A stretch of 64,000 nt of DNA from Terriglobia bacterium. GTDB taxonomy: Bacteria; Acidobacteriota; Terriglobia; Bryobacterales; Bryobacteraceae. This document shows, piece by piece, positions 35,818 through 44,827 of the stretch (positions are counted from its first letter, which is position 1; every line of letters begins with the position of its first letter). Location of the stretch: contig JAIQFN010000013.1 in assembly GCA_020073265.1 (NCBI GenBank), positions 46,927-110,926 on the forward strand, read 5' to 3'. A model generated the notes under the pieces. It made no database searches. It saw nothing but the letters and a program-made list of their open reading frames with translations, and was not told the DNA's origin. Made by a program: the position numbers and the translations under genes.

Positions 35818-36232
35818 CACCAACGTTCTGGTCTATCGGTTCGATCGCCGCTTTCCCGAGAAACAGAAGATTGCAACGCAGATTCTCAGGCGCGGCATTT
35901 TCGAAGACTCCGTGCGTCTGCCGCATCAGGCCATCATAGAGTTCGTCGCAGCGGTAACACGCCCCATTCGCGGTTACATCATCCTCCAGCAAGCCGACGC
36001 GCTGCGCGAAGCCGAAGAATTTCTGAAACAGTTCACCGTTCTCTACCCCAATGAAGCTCTACTCCGCGATGCCATGCGCGGATGCGCCGCCTATCAATTG
36101 AACTGGTTCGACGCGCACCTCTGGTCATACGCGGAACACTATGGCCTGTCCGAAATCCTCACCGAAGATCTTCAGCATGATCGCCTGTATGGCACCGTCC
36201 GGGTGGTGAACCCGTTCGCAGGTCTACACTAG
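35801..36232 (+). CDS. PIN-domain toxin (VapC-like)
   Basis: This PIN-domain ribonuclease is 143 residues from GTG 35801. The acidic site is visible as LVDTNVLVYRFD (first Asp at residue 6), AIIEFVAAV (Glu), and WFDAHLWSYAEHYG with ILTEDLQHD (Asp residues). AGAGAGGA (35782-35789) precedes the start at slightly long spacing; a GTG at 35771 is an alternative. Free toxin would cleave tRNA or rRNA; the target is unknown. It is the second gene of a two-gene toxin-antitoxin operon. Confidence 0.85.
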   Translation: MAALVDTNVLVYRFDRRFPEKQKIATQILRRGIFEDSVRLPHQAIIEFVAAVTRPIRGYIILQQADALREAEEFLKQFTVLYPNEALLRDAMRGCAAYQLNWFDAHLWSYAEHYGLSEILTEDLQHDRLYGTVRVVNPFAGLH

Positions 36233-36317
36233 CCGTCTCAACCGATAGATGGGGAACTGTGGCCCGTTTCGCTATGGTGCTCACACTTCGCTTTCTCAAA
36301 TAGCCAATTCGAGACCA

Positions 36318-36731
36318 TCAGAACCTATAGAGCATGAGGTAAACCACCACCCCAGTCACGCTGACATACAACCAAATCGGAAAGGTCCACTTCGCGATCC
36401 GCCGGTGCCGCACAAAATCCTCGCGCAACGCGCGCCGCAGCGTAATGATCGCCAGCACCGGCACGGTCGCGGCAAGAATCGTGTGGCTGATCAGGATAGT
36501 GAAATAAACATACCGAATGACCCCCTGCTTCTGATAAGGCACCGATCCGACCTGCGCGTGATAGATCAGGTAGCAAATCAGAAACGCGATCGACACCGCG
36601 AACGCGGTCAACATGACGCGCTTGTGCACCTGTGGGCGTTTCTTGCGGATGAACGTGTACCCGGTCACCAGCAACACGCCCGCCGTCGCATTCAGCGTGG
36701 CGTTCACCGCCGGCAGCGTGTGCACGTCCAT
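36318..36731 (-). CDS. DUF420 membrane protein, oxidase-assembly operon
   Basis: This 137-residue protein has four hydrophobic segments with conserved histidines (HTLPAVNATLN near the start, VHKRVML, YHAQVG, ISHTILA), matching DUF420. The family is usually found beside cytochrome oxidase assembly genes, as here. The opposite-facing end is free. Its ATG overlaps the stop of sco by one base (TGATG), so the genes are translationally coupled. A membrane role in haem-copper oxidase maturation is likely but unproven. Confidence 0.85.
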   Translation of the reverse strand: MDVHTLPAVNATLNATAGVLLVTGYTFIRKKRPQVHKRVMLTAFAVSIAFLICYLIYHAQVGSVPYQKQGVIRYVYFTILISHTILAATVPVLAIITLRRALREDFVRHRRIAKWTFPIWLYVSVTGVVVYLMLYRF

Positions 36732-37291
36732 CAGGACCGCTCGCGCGCCAGCTCGTGAATATCGTCGATCAACTTCGGGATGCTGCTCGCTTCCGACGTC
36801 TCGTAATACCCGCGAATCCTCGACCGCCGGTCCACCAACACGAACCGCGTGCTGTGCTCGAGCGATTTGTCCAGGTTGCCCAGCTTGAACACGTCGCGGT
36901 CGAGGGTCTGCAGAGTTGCCTCCGGCCCTGTCAAGAAATACCAAAGCGCGGCCGAAGCTCGATGCAGTTTCGCGTACTCTGCCAGAACCGGCGGAGTGTC
37001 CCGCTCCGGGTCCACGGTGAACGAAACCAGCCTGACGTCCGGCATTTTCTGGATGGCGTTCTGCACTTCTTTCATCTGCGACGTCATGCGCGGGCACGGC
37101 CCAGGACAGGTTGTGTAGATGAAATCCGCGACCCAGATCTTCCCTTGCAGCACCTTGCTGTCAAACTCGCGGCCGTCCTGCGCGATCAGATGAAACTCAA
37201 GCACATCGAGGTAAACCGGCAGCGAGCTGCCCGGCCTGGAGCAAGAGATGAGGATTAAAGGAAGGGCCGCGGTGAGTACTGCAAACTTCAT
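36731..37291 (-). CDS. SCO1/SenC copper chaperone
   Basis: This 186-residue lipoprotein or membrane-anchored protein has lipobox LISC (cysteine about 17). The thioredoxin-like fold carries the copper ligands C62 and C66 (TCPGPCP) and H146 (LEHSTRF). It delivers copper to the CuA site of cytochrome c oxidase outside the membrane. It overlaps ctaB by 4 bp upstream and DUF420 by 1 bp downstream, forming a tight operon. Confidence 0.92.
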   Translation of the reverse strand: MKFAVLTAALPLILISCSRPGSSLPVYLDVLEFHLIAQDGREFDSKVLQGKIWVADFIYTTCPGPCPRMTSQMKEVQNAIQKMPDVRLVSFTVDPERDTPPVLAEYAKLHRASAALWYFLTGPEATLQTLDRDVFKLGNLDKSLEHSTRFVLVDRRSRIRGYYETSEASSIPKLIDDIHELARERS

Positions 37292-38136
37292 GCCGGACGA
37301 TCGAAGACCAACAGACCGTACAGGACCGGGAGATAAACCACCGACGTCAGCAGAACCCGCCGCGCCCGCTGCCGCGTTCGATCGAAGCTCACGCGGACGC
37401 CGGCGTACAGGAACACGAGGCCGAGCGCCAGCGCGCCGAACAGGTACACGTTCCCGGCCATCGCGAGATATTTCGGCATCAAACTGATCGGAATCAGCAC
37501 CAGGGAAAACAGCAGGATCCGCCGCGCCGTCGACTCGCCGTCCGGTTCCACGACGGGAAGCATCCGGATGCCGGCGCGTTCGTAATCCTCGCGATACATC
37601 CAGGCGATGGCGTAGAAGTGCGGGAACTGCCAGAGAAAAAGAATCGCGAACAGCACCGCGGCTTCCCAGGTCAGCGTTCCACTCGCGGCCGCGAATCCGA
37701 TCAGCGGCGGCATCGCGCCGGGAATCGCGCCGATGGTGGTGGAGTGCGGCGAGCGCTGCTTGAGAGGCGTATAGATGAAAAGATAACTGACCAGCGTCAG
37801 CGCCCCCAGCAGCGCCGCCAGAGGATTCACGAAAAGCTGCAAATCGAAAAATCCCGCCGCCGAAATCACCAGCCCAAAAAGCAATGCGCGCTCTTCGCTC
37901 AGCGTTCCCGCCGGCAGCGGACGCAACCGCGTGCGCCGCATCTTGGCGTCTGCTTCTCGCTCGAACCACTGGTTGAGCGCCGCGGTGCCCGAAGCCAGCA
38001 ACCCGGTGCCGAGCAGGGTGTGGATGAGGATGCCAAAGCTCCACCCGCCCTTAGCGCCAAAGAAAAACCCGATCCCCGTACTCATCAAAATGAGCCAGGT
38101 AATTCGCGGCTTAGTTAACGCGAGGTATTCCTTCAT
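37288..38136 (-). CDS. ctaB: Protohaem IX farnesyltransferase
   Basis: This 282-residue UbiA-family membrane enzyme converts haem B to haem O for terminal oxidases. The first aspartate-rich motif is NQWFEREADAKMRRT (about residues 55-70). About nine hydrophobic segments follow, ending PVLYGLLVF. It heads the ctaB-sco-DUF420 operon. A degenerate family-A repeat lies in the divergent region upstream of it. ctaA is not in the window. Confidence 0.93.
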   Translation of the reverse strand: MKEYLALTKPRITWLILMSTGIGFFFGAKGGWSFGILIHTLLGTGLLASGTAALNQWFEREADAKMRRTRLRPLPAGTLSEERALLFGLVISAAGFFDLQLFVNPLAALLGALTLVSYLFIYTPLKQRSPHSTTIGAIPGAMPPLIGFAAASGTLTWEAAVLFAILFLWQFPHFYAIAWMYREDYERAGIRMLPVVEPDGESTARRILLFSLVLIPISLMPKYLAMAGNVYLFGALALGLVFLYAGVRVSFDRTRQRARRVLLTSVVYLPVLYGLLVFDRPA

Positions 38137-38167
38137 CGCGGTGATCTTCTAAGGTACCACAGGCCTT

Positions 38168-38210
38168 GTGGCACACGCTTCAGAGGCTGCGTTCATACTC
38201 ATGCGAGCGC
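38168..38210 (+). repeat. Family A repeat, degenerate copy 4
   Basis: The copy starts GTGGCACACGCTTC and ends CGAGCGC. The first stem is broken and the second, GTTCATACTCATGCGAGC, pairs only partly. It lies between the divergent ctaB and slipin genes, where it cannot be a terminator of either, so it looks like an old, decayed insertion. Confidence 0.6.
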
Positions 38211-38269
38211 AAGCTGGAATAACTTCTCATCCTTCCGCGGAGGTATATTGAAGTGACCTCGGAGACGCC

Positions 38270-39049
38270 ATGCCCGACTTGACCATTCTACTGCCCATCC
38301 TGATCATCGTGATCTATCTGTTTTCGTCCATCAAAATCCTGGCCGAATACGAGCGCGGCGTCATCTTCCGCCTGGGGCGCGTGCTGCCGCAGCCCAAAGG
38401 CCCCGGCGTGATCCTGGTCTTCGCGCCCATCGACCGCATCGCGCGCATCTCGCTCCGCATCGAGGCCATGGAAGTTCCATCGCAGGACGTCGTCACGCGC
38501 GACAACGTCACCGTCAAGGTCAATGCGGTGGTCTATTTCCGCGTGGTCGACCCCACCAAGGCGGTCATCGAAGTGAGCAACTTCTTATACGCCACGTCGC
38601 AGGTCGCGCAAACCACGCTGCGTAGCGCGCTCGGCGAAGTGGAACTCGACGAACTGCTCAGCCAGCGCGAAAAACTGAACCTGCGCCTGCAAACGGTGCT
38701 CGATCAACACACCGGACCCTGGGGCGTCAAGGTTACGGTGGTGGAAGTGAAGCAGGTGGATCTGCCCGATCAAATGATTCGCGCGATCGGCAAGCAGGCC
38801 GAAGCAGAGCGCGAACGCCGCGCCAAGATCATTCACGCCGAAGGCGAGTTCATGGCCGCCGAAAAGCTGGCACTGGCTGCCGAGCTGATCCAAAAGCAGC
38901 CCGCCGCCATCCAGCTCCGCTATCTCCAGACCCTGGTGGAAATCGGTTCCGAAAAAAACACCACGGTTGTGTTTCCGCTGCCCATCGATATATTCTCGTC
39001 TGTAGGCCGCGCTCTCGATGCTCTGAGCGGCAAGAAACAGGAAGGCTAA
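38270..39049 (+). CDS. Slipin/stomatin-like SPFH-domain protein
   Basis: This 259-residue protein has a membrane hairpin or anchor at residues 3-20. The SPFH domain follows, opening [14 protein letters not shown] and including [20 protein letters not shown]. The C-terminal coiled region has [19 protein letters not shown], typical of slipins. Slipins form oligomers in membrane microdomains and often partner NfeD proteases; none is adjacent here. GGAG precedes the ATG. It is the first gene of a run with a SPOR protein, lipA and lnt. Confidence 0.92.
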   Translation: MPDLTILLPILIIVIYLFSSIKILAEYERGVIFRLGRVLPQPKGPGVILVFAPIDRIARISLRIEAMEVPSQDVVTRDNVTVKVNAVVYFRVVDPTKAVIEVSNFLYATSQVAQTTLRSALGEVELDELLSQREKLNLRLQTVLDQHTGPWGVKVTVVEVKQVDLPDQMIRAIGKQAEAERERRAKIIHAEGEFMAAEKLALAAELIQKQPAAIQLRYLQTLVEIGSEKNTTVVFPLPIDIFSSVGRALDALSGKKQEG

Positions 39050-39053
39050 CCGC

Positions 39054-39701
39054 TTGGCGAAGAACGAAGAAGGCGAATTTGAATTAATCCTCGGCAACCG
39101 GCAGCTCATCAGCGTGTTCCTGATTGTGGTCATCCTGCTGGGCGTGTTTTTCTCCATGGGATACATCGTGGGGCGCAACTCAGCTCCCGCGGCGGCGGAG
39201 ACCGCGCGCGACAACAAACCTGTCGAAGTGCACTGGCCCCCGCCGGATTCGGCCAAGACTCCGGATGCCGCCTCGCAGGAGCCAGCGATCGCGACGCCAG
39301 TGCCCGCCGACGTAAGCCAGGCCAAAGCCGCGCCGCCGGAGTCGACGACGCCCGAGGCCGCACCTCCAGCCGCGCCGGTTGTCCCCAAGGCCACGCCCAC
39401 GCCTCCGCCAGCCCCGCCGGAAAAACCGCGGGCTTCCGGTCCGCCCGTAACCGCACCCGCCTCCGCCGGCGAGCCCGCGCCGGGTGACTATTGGCAGGTG
39501 GTAGCCACAGCTCGTCCCGACGCCGAAATCATCACCGAGACTCTTTCGAAAAAAGGCTTCCACGCGGTTTTGGCGCCGGCCCCGAAGGACGGAGTGTTCC
39601 GCGTGCTGGTCGGACCATTGAAGGACTCGGCCGCTCAGGCGCAAACCCGCACGGCGCTCGAAGCCGCGGGCTTCAAAAATCCGATCGTACGGAAATACTG
39701 A
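39054..39701 (+). CDS. Membrane-anchored SPOR-domain protein
   Basis: This 215-residue protein has a cytosolic start (AKNEEGEFELILGNRQ) and one membrane helix (about 19-42). A long Pro/Ala/Glu linker (about 45-135) is followed by a C-terminal SPOR domain (about 140-215; DYWQVVATARPDAEI and FRVLVGPLKDSAAQA). SPOR domains bind denuded peptidoglycan at the division septum, so a cell-envelope or division role is likely. The start is TTG 39054, with the GGAAGG just upstream inside the end of the slipin gene; the 4-nt gap suggests coupling. Confidence 0.85.
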   Translation: MAKNEEGEFELILGNRQLISVFLIVVILLGVFFSMGYIVGRNSAPAAAETARDNKPVEVHWPPPDSAKTPDAASQEPAIATPVPADVSQAKAAPPESTTPEAAPPAAPVVPKATPTPPPAPPEKPRASGPPVTAPASAGEPAPGDYWQVVATARPDAEIITETLSKKGFHAVLAPAPKDGVFRVLVGPLKDSAAQAQTRTALEAAGFKNPIVRKY

Positions 39702-39702
39702 G

Positions 39703-40626
39703 TTGCCGCCCGACTCCTTGGTCCAGCTCGCGCCACGGCCGCCAGCAGCGCCTCGCCTCCCTGCCTGGCTTCGGAAAAACGCCACTCACTTTCAGGCGGT
39801 GCATGAGCTCAAGACCGAATTCCGCCGTCTGAACCTGCACACGGTCTGCGAATCGGCGCGCTGCCCGAACATGCACGAATGCTTCGGGCGCGGCGCCGCG
39901 ACGTTCATGATTTTGGGCAATCTCTGCACGCGCGGGTGCGGATTCTGTTCGGTGCCGAAGGGCTCGCCGCACAAGCGCGCCTTCACGCTCGACCCCGCCG
40001 AGCCGGCCAATGTCGCGCGCATGGCTGCGTCCCTGCGGCTGCGCTACGTGGTGATCACGTCAGTGAACCGCGACGATCTCGACGATGGCGGCTCGCATCA
40101 CTTCGCCGAAACGGTCCGAGCGGTCCGCCGGGCGCTTCCTGAGGCCCGCATTGAAGTGCTGACTCCCGACTTCTGCGGCGACCTCGACTCGATTGCGCGC
40201 GTGCTCGAGGCGCGGCCCGACGTCTTCAATCACAACATGGAAACCGTCGGGCGCCTGTACGCCCGGGTCCGGCCGCAAGCCGACTACCGGCAGTCGCTCG
40301 AGGTGCTGCGCTTCGCCCGGCGGCATAGCCCCGAGATCCTCACCAAGTCCGGCCTGATGGCCGGCTTGAGCGAAACGCCGCCCGAAGTCGAAGAACTGCT
40401 CCGCGATCTGCGCGCGGCGGACGTGGACGTCGCCACCATCGGCCAGTATCTGCAACCCACCCGCCGCAACCTGCCGGTGGCCGCTTACATCGCGCCCTCG
40501 CAGTTCGACGGCTACCGCGACTACGGTCTCTCCATCGGCTTCAAGATGGTATTCAGCGGTCCACTGGTCCGCAGCTCTTACATGGCGGACCTGGTGAATG
40601 ACGAAGCATCGCGCGCCGGTCGTTAA
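39703..40626 (+). CDS. lipA: Lipoyl synthase
   Basis: This 307-residue radical SAM enzyme inserts two sulfurs into octanoyl-lipoyl domains. The auxiliary cluster cysteines are C49, C54 and C60 (CESARCPNMHEC). The SAM cluster cysteines are C75, C79 and C82 (CTRGCGFC). HNMETV, FARRHSPEILTKSGLM and the C-terminal VFSGPLVRSSYMAD (serine ligand region) are as expected. The start is TTG 39703, directly after the SPOR gene stop. It overlaps lnt by 29 bp at its 3' end. lipB is not in the window. Confidence 0.95.
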   Translation: MPPDSLVQLAPRPPAAPRLPAWLRKNATHFQAVHELKTEFRRLNLHTVCESARCPNMHECFGRGAATFMILGNLCTRGCGFCSVPKGSPHKRAFTLDPAEPANVARMAASLRLRYVVITSVNRDDLDDGGSHHFAETVRAVRRALPEARIEVLTPDFCGDLDSIARVLEARPDVFNHNMETVGRLYARVRPQADYRQSLEVLRFARRHSPEILTKSGLMAGLSETPPEVEELLRDLRAADVDVATIGQYLQPTRRNLPVAAYIAPSQFDGYRDYGLSIGFKMVFSGPLVRSSYMADLVNDEASRAGR

Positions 40627-42127
40627 CTTTTCGCTGGCGCTGCTCTCGGCAGTGCTGCTGGTTCTGGTTTCTCCGAATCTGATTTCGACCAACCAAGGGC
40701 TTCCCTGGCTCGCCCCGCTGGCACTGACGCCGTTGCTGATCGCACTCGCGCGCGAACCCCGGCCGCTGTTTCGTTTCCTGCTCGGCGAAGTCACCGGCGT
40801 CGTGTACTGGTTCGGCGTTTGCTACTGGATCCAGTTCGTGCTCGAAGTTCACGGCGGCATGGGACGCTGGGGAGGCTGGGGGACGTTTCTGCTGTTCTGC
40901 GTCGCGAAAGCGATCCACCTGGCCGTCTTCAGCCTGTTCGCCGCTGTGCTGCTCAACACCACCTTCGCGGCGCCGGCCATCGCAGCGCTGTGGACCGGCA
41001 TCGAACGAACGCACGCCACGTTCGGTTTCGCCTGGCTCGCACTCGGCGACGCGGGCATAGACATGCCGCTGCCGCTGCGCCTCGCGCCTTTCACCGGCGT
41101 GTACGGTCTTTCGTTCATCTTCGCGCTGACCGCCGCAGTCGTCGCGCTGATCATTCTGCGTCGCGGCCGCCGGCAGTTGTACTGGCTGGCCATCGTTCTA
41201 GCCACGCTGCTGCTTCCGGACCTGCCCGCGCGCCAGACCGGAACTGAAACCGCGGTGATGGTGCAGCCGAACATGTCCGAAAAAGAAGACTGGACGGCGG
41301 AAGAAGCCGTCCAGGCGCGCGATCAACTGGTGGCGTACACGCTCCAGTCAGCGGCGCAGTCCGGAGCGAGGCTCATCATCTGGCCGGAAGTGCCCGGGCC
41401 GATCTACTACTACGATGATCCGAGATTCCGCGATGAAGCGACCACGCTGGCCCGCACCACCCAGGCGTATTTTCTTTTCGGCACGGTTGGGCAGACGCCG
41501 CAGGGCGCTCCGCTCAACTCGGCGGTAATGCTGAAGCCCGACGGCGACTTCGTGGACCGCTACGACAAGATCAACCTGGTTCCGTTTGGCGAGTACGTGC
41601 CGCGGTTCTTCGGCTTCGTGAATCGGATCACGCACGAGGCCGGCGATTTTGCGCCTGGTAACCGCATCGTCGTTTTTCCACTGGACGGTCATCACATGGG
41701 CGTGTACATCTGCTATGAAGCGGCCTTTCCGCACCAGGTCCGCCAGTTCGCGCGCGGCGGCGCCGAGCTGCTGGTCAATATTTCGAATGACGGCTACTTC
41801 GGGCGCTCGGCGGCGCGCGAGCAGCATCTGGAGATCGCGCGGATGCGCGCGGTTGAGAATCGGCGCTGGCTGCTGCGCTCGACCAATGACGGCATAACGG
41901 TGGTTGTCGATCCGGCCGGCCGGGTCATCGAGCGGCTACCGATGTATCAGGAAACCGAGGCGCGCGCCAGCTACGACTACACCAGCGCGATTACTTTCTA
42001 TACGGCGCATGGCGATTGGTTGGCGTGGGGATGTCTGGTGGCGGCTGCGGTGGCGCTGTTCTGGTCGCAACTGCCGCATTACAACCCCGCTATCCGTGGC
42101 GGATCACCAGAACGTCGCCGTCCTTGA
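40598..42127 (+). CDS. lnt: Apolipoprotein N-acyltransferase
   Basis: This 509-residue inner-membrane enzyme adds the third acyl chain to lipoproteins. About six hydrophobic segments fill residues 5-215. The periplasmic nitrilase-like domain carries E264 (WPEVPG), K324 (YDKINLVPFGEYVP) and the nucleophile C372 (YICYEAAF). A last helix lies near the C-terminus. It overlaps lipA upstream and, at its 3' end, the convergent ychF-like gene by 38 bp. Lipoproteins elsewhere in the window are its likely clients. Confidence 0.92.
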   Translation: MTKHRAPVVNFSLALLSAVLLVLVSPNLISTNQGLPWLAPLALTPLLIALAREPRPLFRFLLGEVTGVVYWFGVCYWIQFVLEVHGGMGRWGGWGTFLLFCVAKAIHLAVFSLFAAVLLNTTFAAPAIAALWTGIERTHATFGFAWLALGDAGIDMPLPLRLAPFTGVYGLSFIFALTAAVVALIILRRGRRQLYWLAIVLATLLLPDLPARQTGTETAVMVQPNMSEKEDWTAEEAVQARDQLVAYTLQSAAQSGARLIIWPEVPGPIYYYDDPRFRDEATTLARTTQAYFLFGTVGQTPQGAPLNSAVMLKPDGDFVDRYDKINLVPFGEYVPRFFGFVNRITHEAGDFAPGNRIVVFPLDGHHMGVYICYEAAFPHQVRQFARGGAELLVNISNDGYFGRSAAREQHLEIARMRAVENRRWLLRSTNDGITVVVDPAGRVIERLPMYQETEARASYDYTSAITFYTAHGDWLAWGCLVAAAVALFWSQLPHYNPAIRGGSPERRRP

Positions 42128-43163
42128 CGATGTATTCTTTGCCTTCCAGGCGCAGCAGTCCCTTCTCGCGCACGCCGGGATAACCGCCGTGATCGATCAG
42201 CGCCTGCCAGTTCACCACTTCGGCGCGGATGAATTTCTTTTCGAAGTCGCTATGGATCGCGCCGGCGGCGTTCACCGCTTTGCTATGCATGGGAATGGTC
42301 CAGGCGCGCACTTCGGTTTCGCCGGCGGTGAGAAATGACATCAGACCGAGCAGCGCATAGGTGGCCGCGATCAAGCGCTCCAGTCCGGACTCCTTGAGAC
42401 CGTAGCTGGCCAGGTATTCGCGCGCCTCGTCGGCTGAAAGTTCGGCCAGCTCGGCTTCGATCTTGCCGCAGATCGCGGTAACGGCGGTGTGGGTGCGCCC
42501 GGCCAGCGGGCCTTTCCGGTATTCTTCTTCGATCTCGTGCATCCGGCCGGCGTCTTCCTCGCCGATGTTGAGAACGAACAGCATCGGTTTCTGGGACAGG
42601 AACTGGAAACCACGAATCAGTTTTTCTTCATCTGGCGTGAGTTCCAGCGTGCGCAGCGCTTTGTCGCCTTCGAGCGTGGCCTTGCAGCGCTCCAGCAAAG
42701 CGAACTCGTGATCGAGTTCCGGGCTCTTGATCTTCTTGCGATCCTTGTCCAGCCGTTCCAGGCGCTTTTCCACCACCACCAGGTCGCTCAGGATCAGCTC
42801 GGTTTCCACGTCTTCAAGATCGCGCAGGGGATCCACCGAGCCTTTCTCGTGCGGCACCGTATCGCTTTGAAAGAGCCGCAGGACGTGGGCCAGCGCGTCG
42901 GCCACACGCATGCTGGCCAGGTAACTCGGATCGCGCAGCGCCTCCTTGGAAATCGCGGGAAAGTCCAGATACTCGACGGTAGCGTGCGTGATCTTGGGCG
43001 GCTCGAAGATCTTGGCCAACGCGTCCAGGCGCACGTCCGGGACCTTGGTGACGCCGACGCGGGCTTCCATGACACCCACGCGCATGGCTTCGTGCACGCC
43101 GGTCAGGATCGTGAACAGAGATGTTTTGCCCACCATGGGCAGGCCGATGATTGCGGTCTTCAT
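42090..43163 (-). CDS. Divergent YchF-like GTPase/ATPase
   Basis: This 357-residue protein follows the YchF/OLA1 plan. It has a P-loop (GLPMVGKTSLF, residues 7-17), a coiled-coil insert (DLVVVEKRLERLDKDRKKI), and a C-terminal TGS/DUF933 domain ending KDGDVLVIRHG. Two key parts are altered: the P-loop reads PMVGKT, not PNVGKST, and the switch-II DxxG is replaced by LDFPA, with the usual glycine-rich loop missing. It may bind nucleotide but hydrolyse differently. It follows moxR by 12 bp and overlaps lnt. The universal ychF is probably elsewhere in the genome. Confidence 0.85.
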   Translation of the reverse strand: MKTAIIGLPMVGKTSLFTILTGVHEAMRVGVMEARVGVTKVPDVRLDALAKIFEPPKITHATVEYLDFPAISKEALRDPSYLASMRVADALAHVLRLFQSDTVPHEKGSVDPLRDLEDVETELILSDLVVVEKRLERLDKDRKKIKSPELDHEFALLERCKATLEGDKALRTLELTPDEEKLIRGFQFLSQKPMLFVLNIGEEDAGRMHEIEEEYRKGPLAGRTHTAVTAICGKIEAELAELSADEAREYLASYGLKESGLERLIAATYALLGLMSFLTAGETEVRAWTIPMHSKAVNAAGAIHSDFEKKFIRAEVVNWQALIDHGGYPGVREKGLLRLEGKEYIVKDGDVLVIRHG

Positions 43164-43175
43164 GAGAACGGGTTT

Positions 43176-44135
43176 TTAGAGAGGAACCTCGACCAGGGTG
43201 AGGATTTCCAGGAGAATTCGTTCGCTCAGTTCGGTGCTGCGCTGGGCCAGCGACGCGCGCGCGTTGATCGCGATGCGGTGCGCGAACACCGGGATGGCCA
43301 GCCGCTTGATGTCATCCGGAATCACGTAGTCGCGGCCTTCCAGCAGCGCCAGCGCCTGGGTGGCACGGTACAGCGCCTGTGCGCCGCGCGGGCTCACGCC
43401 CAGGGCCAGCGATTCGTGCTGGCGGGTTTTTTCGACGATGGCCAGCATGTAGTCGACCAGCGAGTCATCCACCTTCACCCGGCTCACCTGCTCCTGCAAC
43501 TGCAGCAGCTCTTCAGAGGAAAGCACGGCGCTGACGCTTTCGGCGTGGACGCCGTCCTTGTTGCGCAGAATCTCGCGCTCAGCGTCGCGATCCGGATAGC
43601 CGATGCGAATGCGCATCAGAAAACGATCCAGCTGGCTCTCGGGCAGCGGATAGGTGCCGTGGTGCTCCACCGGGTTCTGCGTCGCCATCACCATGAAGGG
43701 TTGCTCGAGCGAGTAGGAGTGGCTCTCGATGGTCACCTGCAGCTCGTTCATTGCTTCGAGCAACGCCGACTGCGTCTTCGGCGTGGCGCGATTGATCTCG
43801 TCCGCCAGCAGGAAATTGGTGAAGACCGGTCCCTGCTTGAATTCGAACTCCTGCGCGTGCGCGTTGTAGATGGTGACGCCCAGCACGTCGCTGGGCAGCA
43901 TGTCGCTGGTGAACTGCAGGCGGTGAAACCGGCAATGCACCGAGCGGGCCATGGCCTGCGCGAGCGTGGTCTTACCGACGCCCGGGACATCTTCTATTAG
44001 TAGATGGCCGCGCGCGAGCAGACAAACCATGGACAGACGCACTACGTCCGGCTTCCCACGAATCGCGGAATTCAGGGCCGCTTCCAGCTCGTTCAGCCTG
44101 GAGAGCGCCACCGGCGCGGCAAGCATTATTGCCAT
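43176..44135 (-). CDS. MoxR-family AAA+ ATPase
   Basis: This 319-residue protein has Walker A in EDVPGVGKTTLAQAMA, Walker B in LLADEINRATPKTQSALLEA, and the family's PLPESQLDRFLMRIRIGYPD block. MoxR ATPases act as chaperones, often for von Willebrand-domain proteins encoded next to them; none is seen here. The frame extends upstream to 44285, but ATG 44133-44135 has AAGG at 4-nt spacing and gives the family-length protein. The next gene downstream is the ychF-like gene. Confidence 0.9.
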   Translation of the reverse strand: MAIMLAAPVALSRLNELEAALNSAIRGKPDVVRLSMVCLLARGHLLIEDVPGVGKTTLAQAMARSVHCRFHRLQFTSDMLPSDVLGVTIYNAHAQEFEFKQGPVFTNFLLADEINRATPKTQSALLEAMNELQVTIESHSYSLEQPFMVMATQNPVEHHGTYPLPESQLDRFLMRIRIGYPDRDAEREILRNKDGVHAESVSAVLSSEELLQLQEQVSRVKVDDSLVDYMLAIVEKTRQHESLALGVSPRGAQALYRATQALALLEGRDYVIPDDIKRLAIPVFAHRIAINARASLAQRSTELSERILLEILTLVEVPL

Positions 44136-44180
44136 TGTACCTTGTCGCAAGCCTTTCATCAGTTTTAGACGGCGCGAAGC

Positions 44181-44302
44181 AACCGTTAGTTGAAGCGGGC
44201 GCGAACATCGGCGCAAGTTTGTGAATTCAAGGAGCGGGGAACCGTTCCACGCGCCCAGCGGTTCCCGAAAACACCGTCGTCCCAACCGTTGCGCAACGGT
44301 TG
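44181..44302. promoter_or_regulatory. Cluster of AACCGTT sites and a perfect palindrome
   Basis: AACCGTT occurs at 44181-44187, 44240-44246 and 44284-44290, and inverted at 44295-44301. The last two form a perfect 20-bp palindrome (44283-44302). Another inverted pair, GGGAACCG and CGGTTCCC, spans 44237-44266. The cluster lies between divergent moxR and the small secreted-protein gene and looks like a multi-site operator. A weak promoter TTGTTT-17 bp-TACCAT (44331-44359) lies downstream. Confidence 0.45.
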
Positions 44303-44401
44303 CTGTATCCGTAACTTGTTGATTTCTTTATTGTTTTGAAAAATAAATCCGGCTACCATCGGGCTGTCTTTCGTATCTAAGTCCGAAAGGAGAACTACTC
44401 A

Positions 44402-44746
44402 ATGAAAAAGGCACTCGCGGTAATGTTGGCAATCGGAATTAGCGTGGCTTATGCAGCATCGTCCTACCACGTGACTCTGTCGAAGCCCACTACCGTCAAC
44501 GGAACAGTACTCAATCCTGGCGACTACAAGCTGGAGATCCAGGGCGACAAGGCGACCCTGAAACAAGGCAAGACCTCGGTGGAATCGAACGTGAAGGTCG
44601 AAACGGCCCCACAGAAATTCCAACTCACCACGGTCGCTTATGGTGGCGAGGACACCAAGGTGCTGCATGAGATCCGGCTGGCCGGCACAGCGCTGAAGCT
44701 TTTGTTCGAGTCGAGTAAGGCCGACGCGGCGGTCGGAAGCAAGTAA
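44402..44746 (+). CDS. Small secreted protein, unknown function
   Basis: This 114-residue protein has a signal peptide (MKKALAVMLAIGISVAYA). The mature part is beta-rich: SYHVTLSKPTTVNGTVLNPG, YKLEIQGDKATLKQGK, and a C-terminal strand-helix with ALKLLFESSKADAA. It has the look of small secreted beta-sandwich proteins common in Acidobacteria. A strong AAAGGAG lies before the ATG. The upstream region is unusually AT-rich and carries the AACCGTT cluster, so expression is probably high and regulated. Confidence 0.75.
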   Translation: MKKALAVMLAIGISVAYAASSYHVTLSKPTTVNGTVLNPGDYKLEIQGDKATLKQGKTSVESNVKVETAPQKFQLTTVAYGGEDTKVLHEIRLAGTALKLLFESSKADAAVGSK

Positions 44747-44827
44747 GACTCACATAACGCCGGCGCGGTGATCGTTCGTGACACACGCGCCGGCGCGACC
44801 GCCTGCTTTACACTGGAAACAGCAGCA

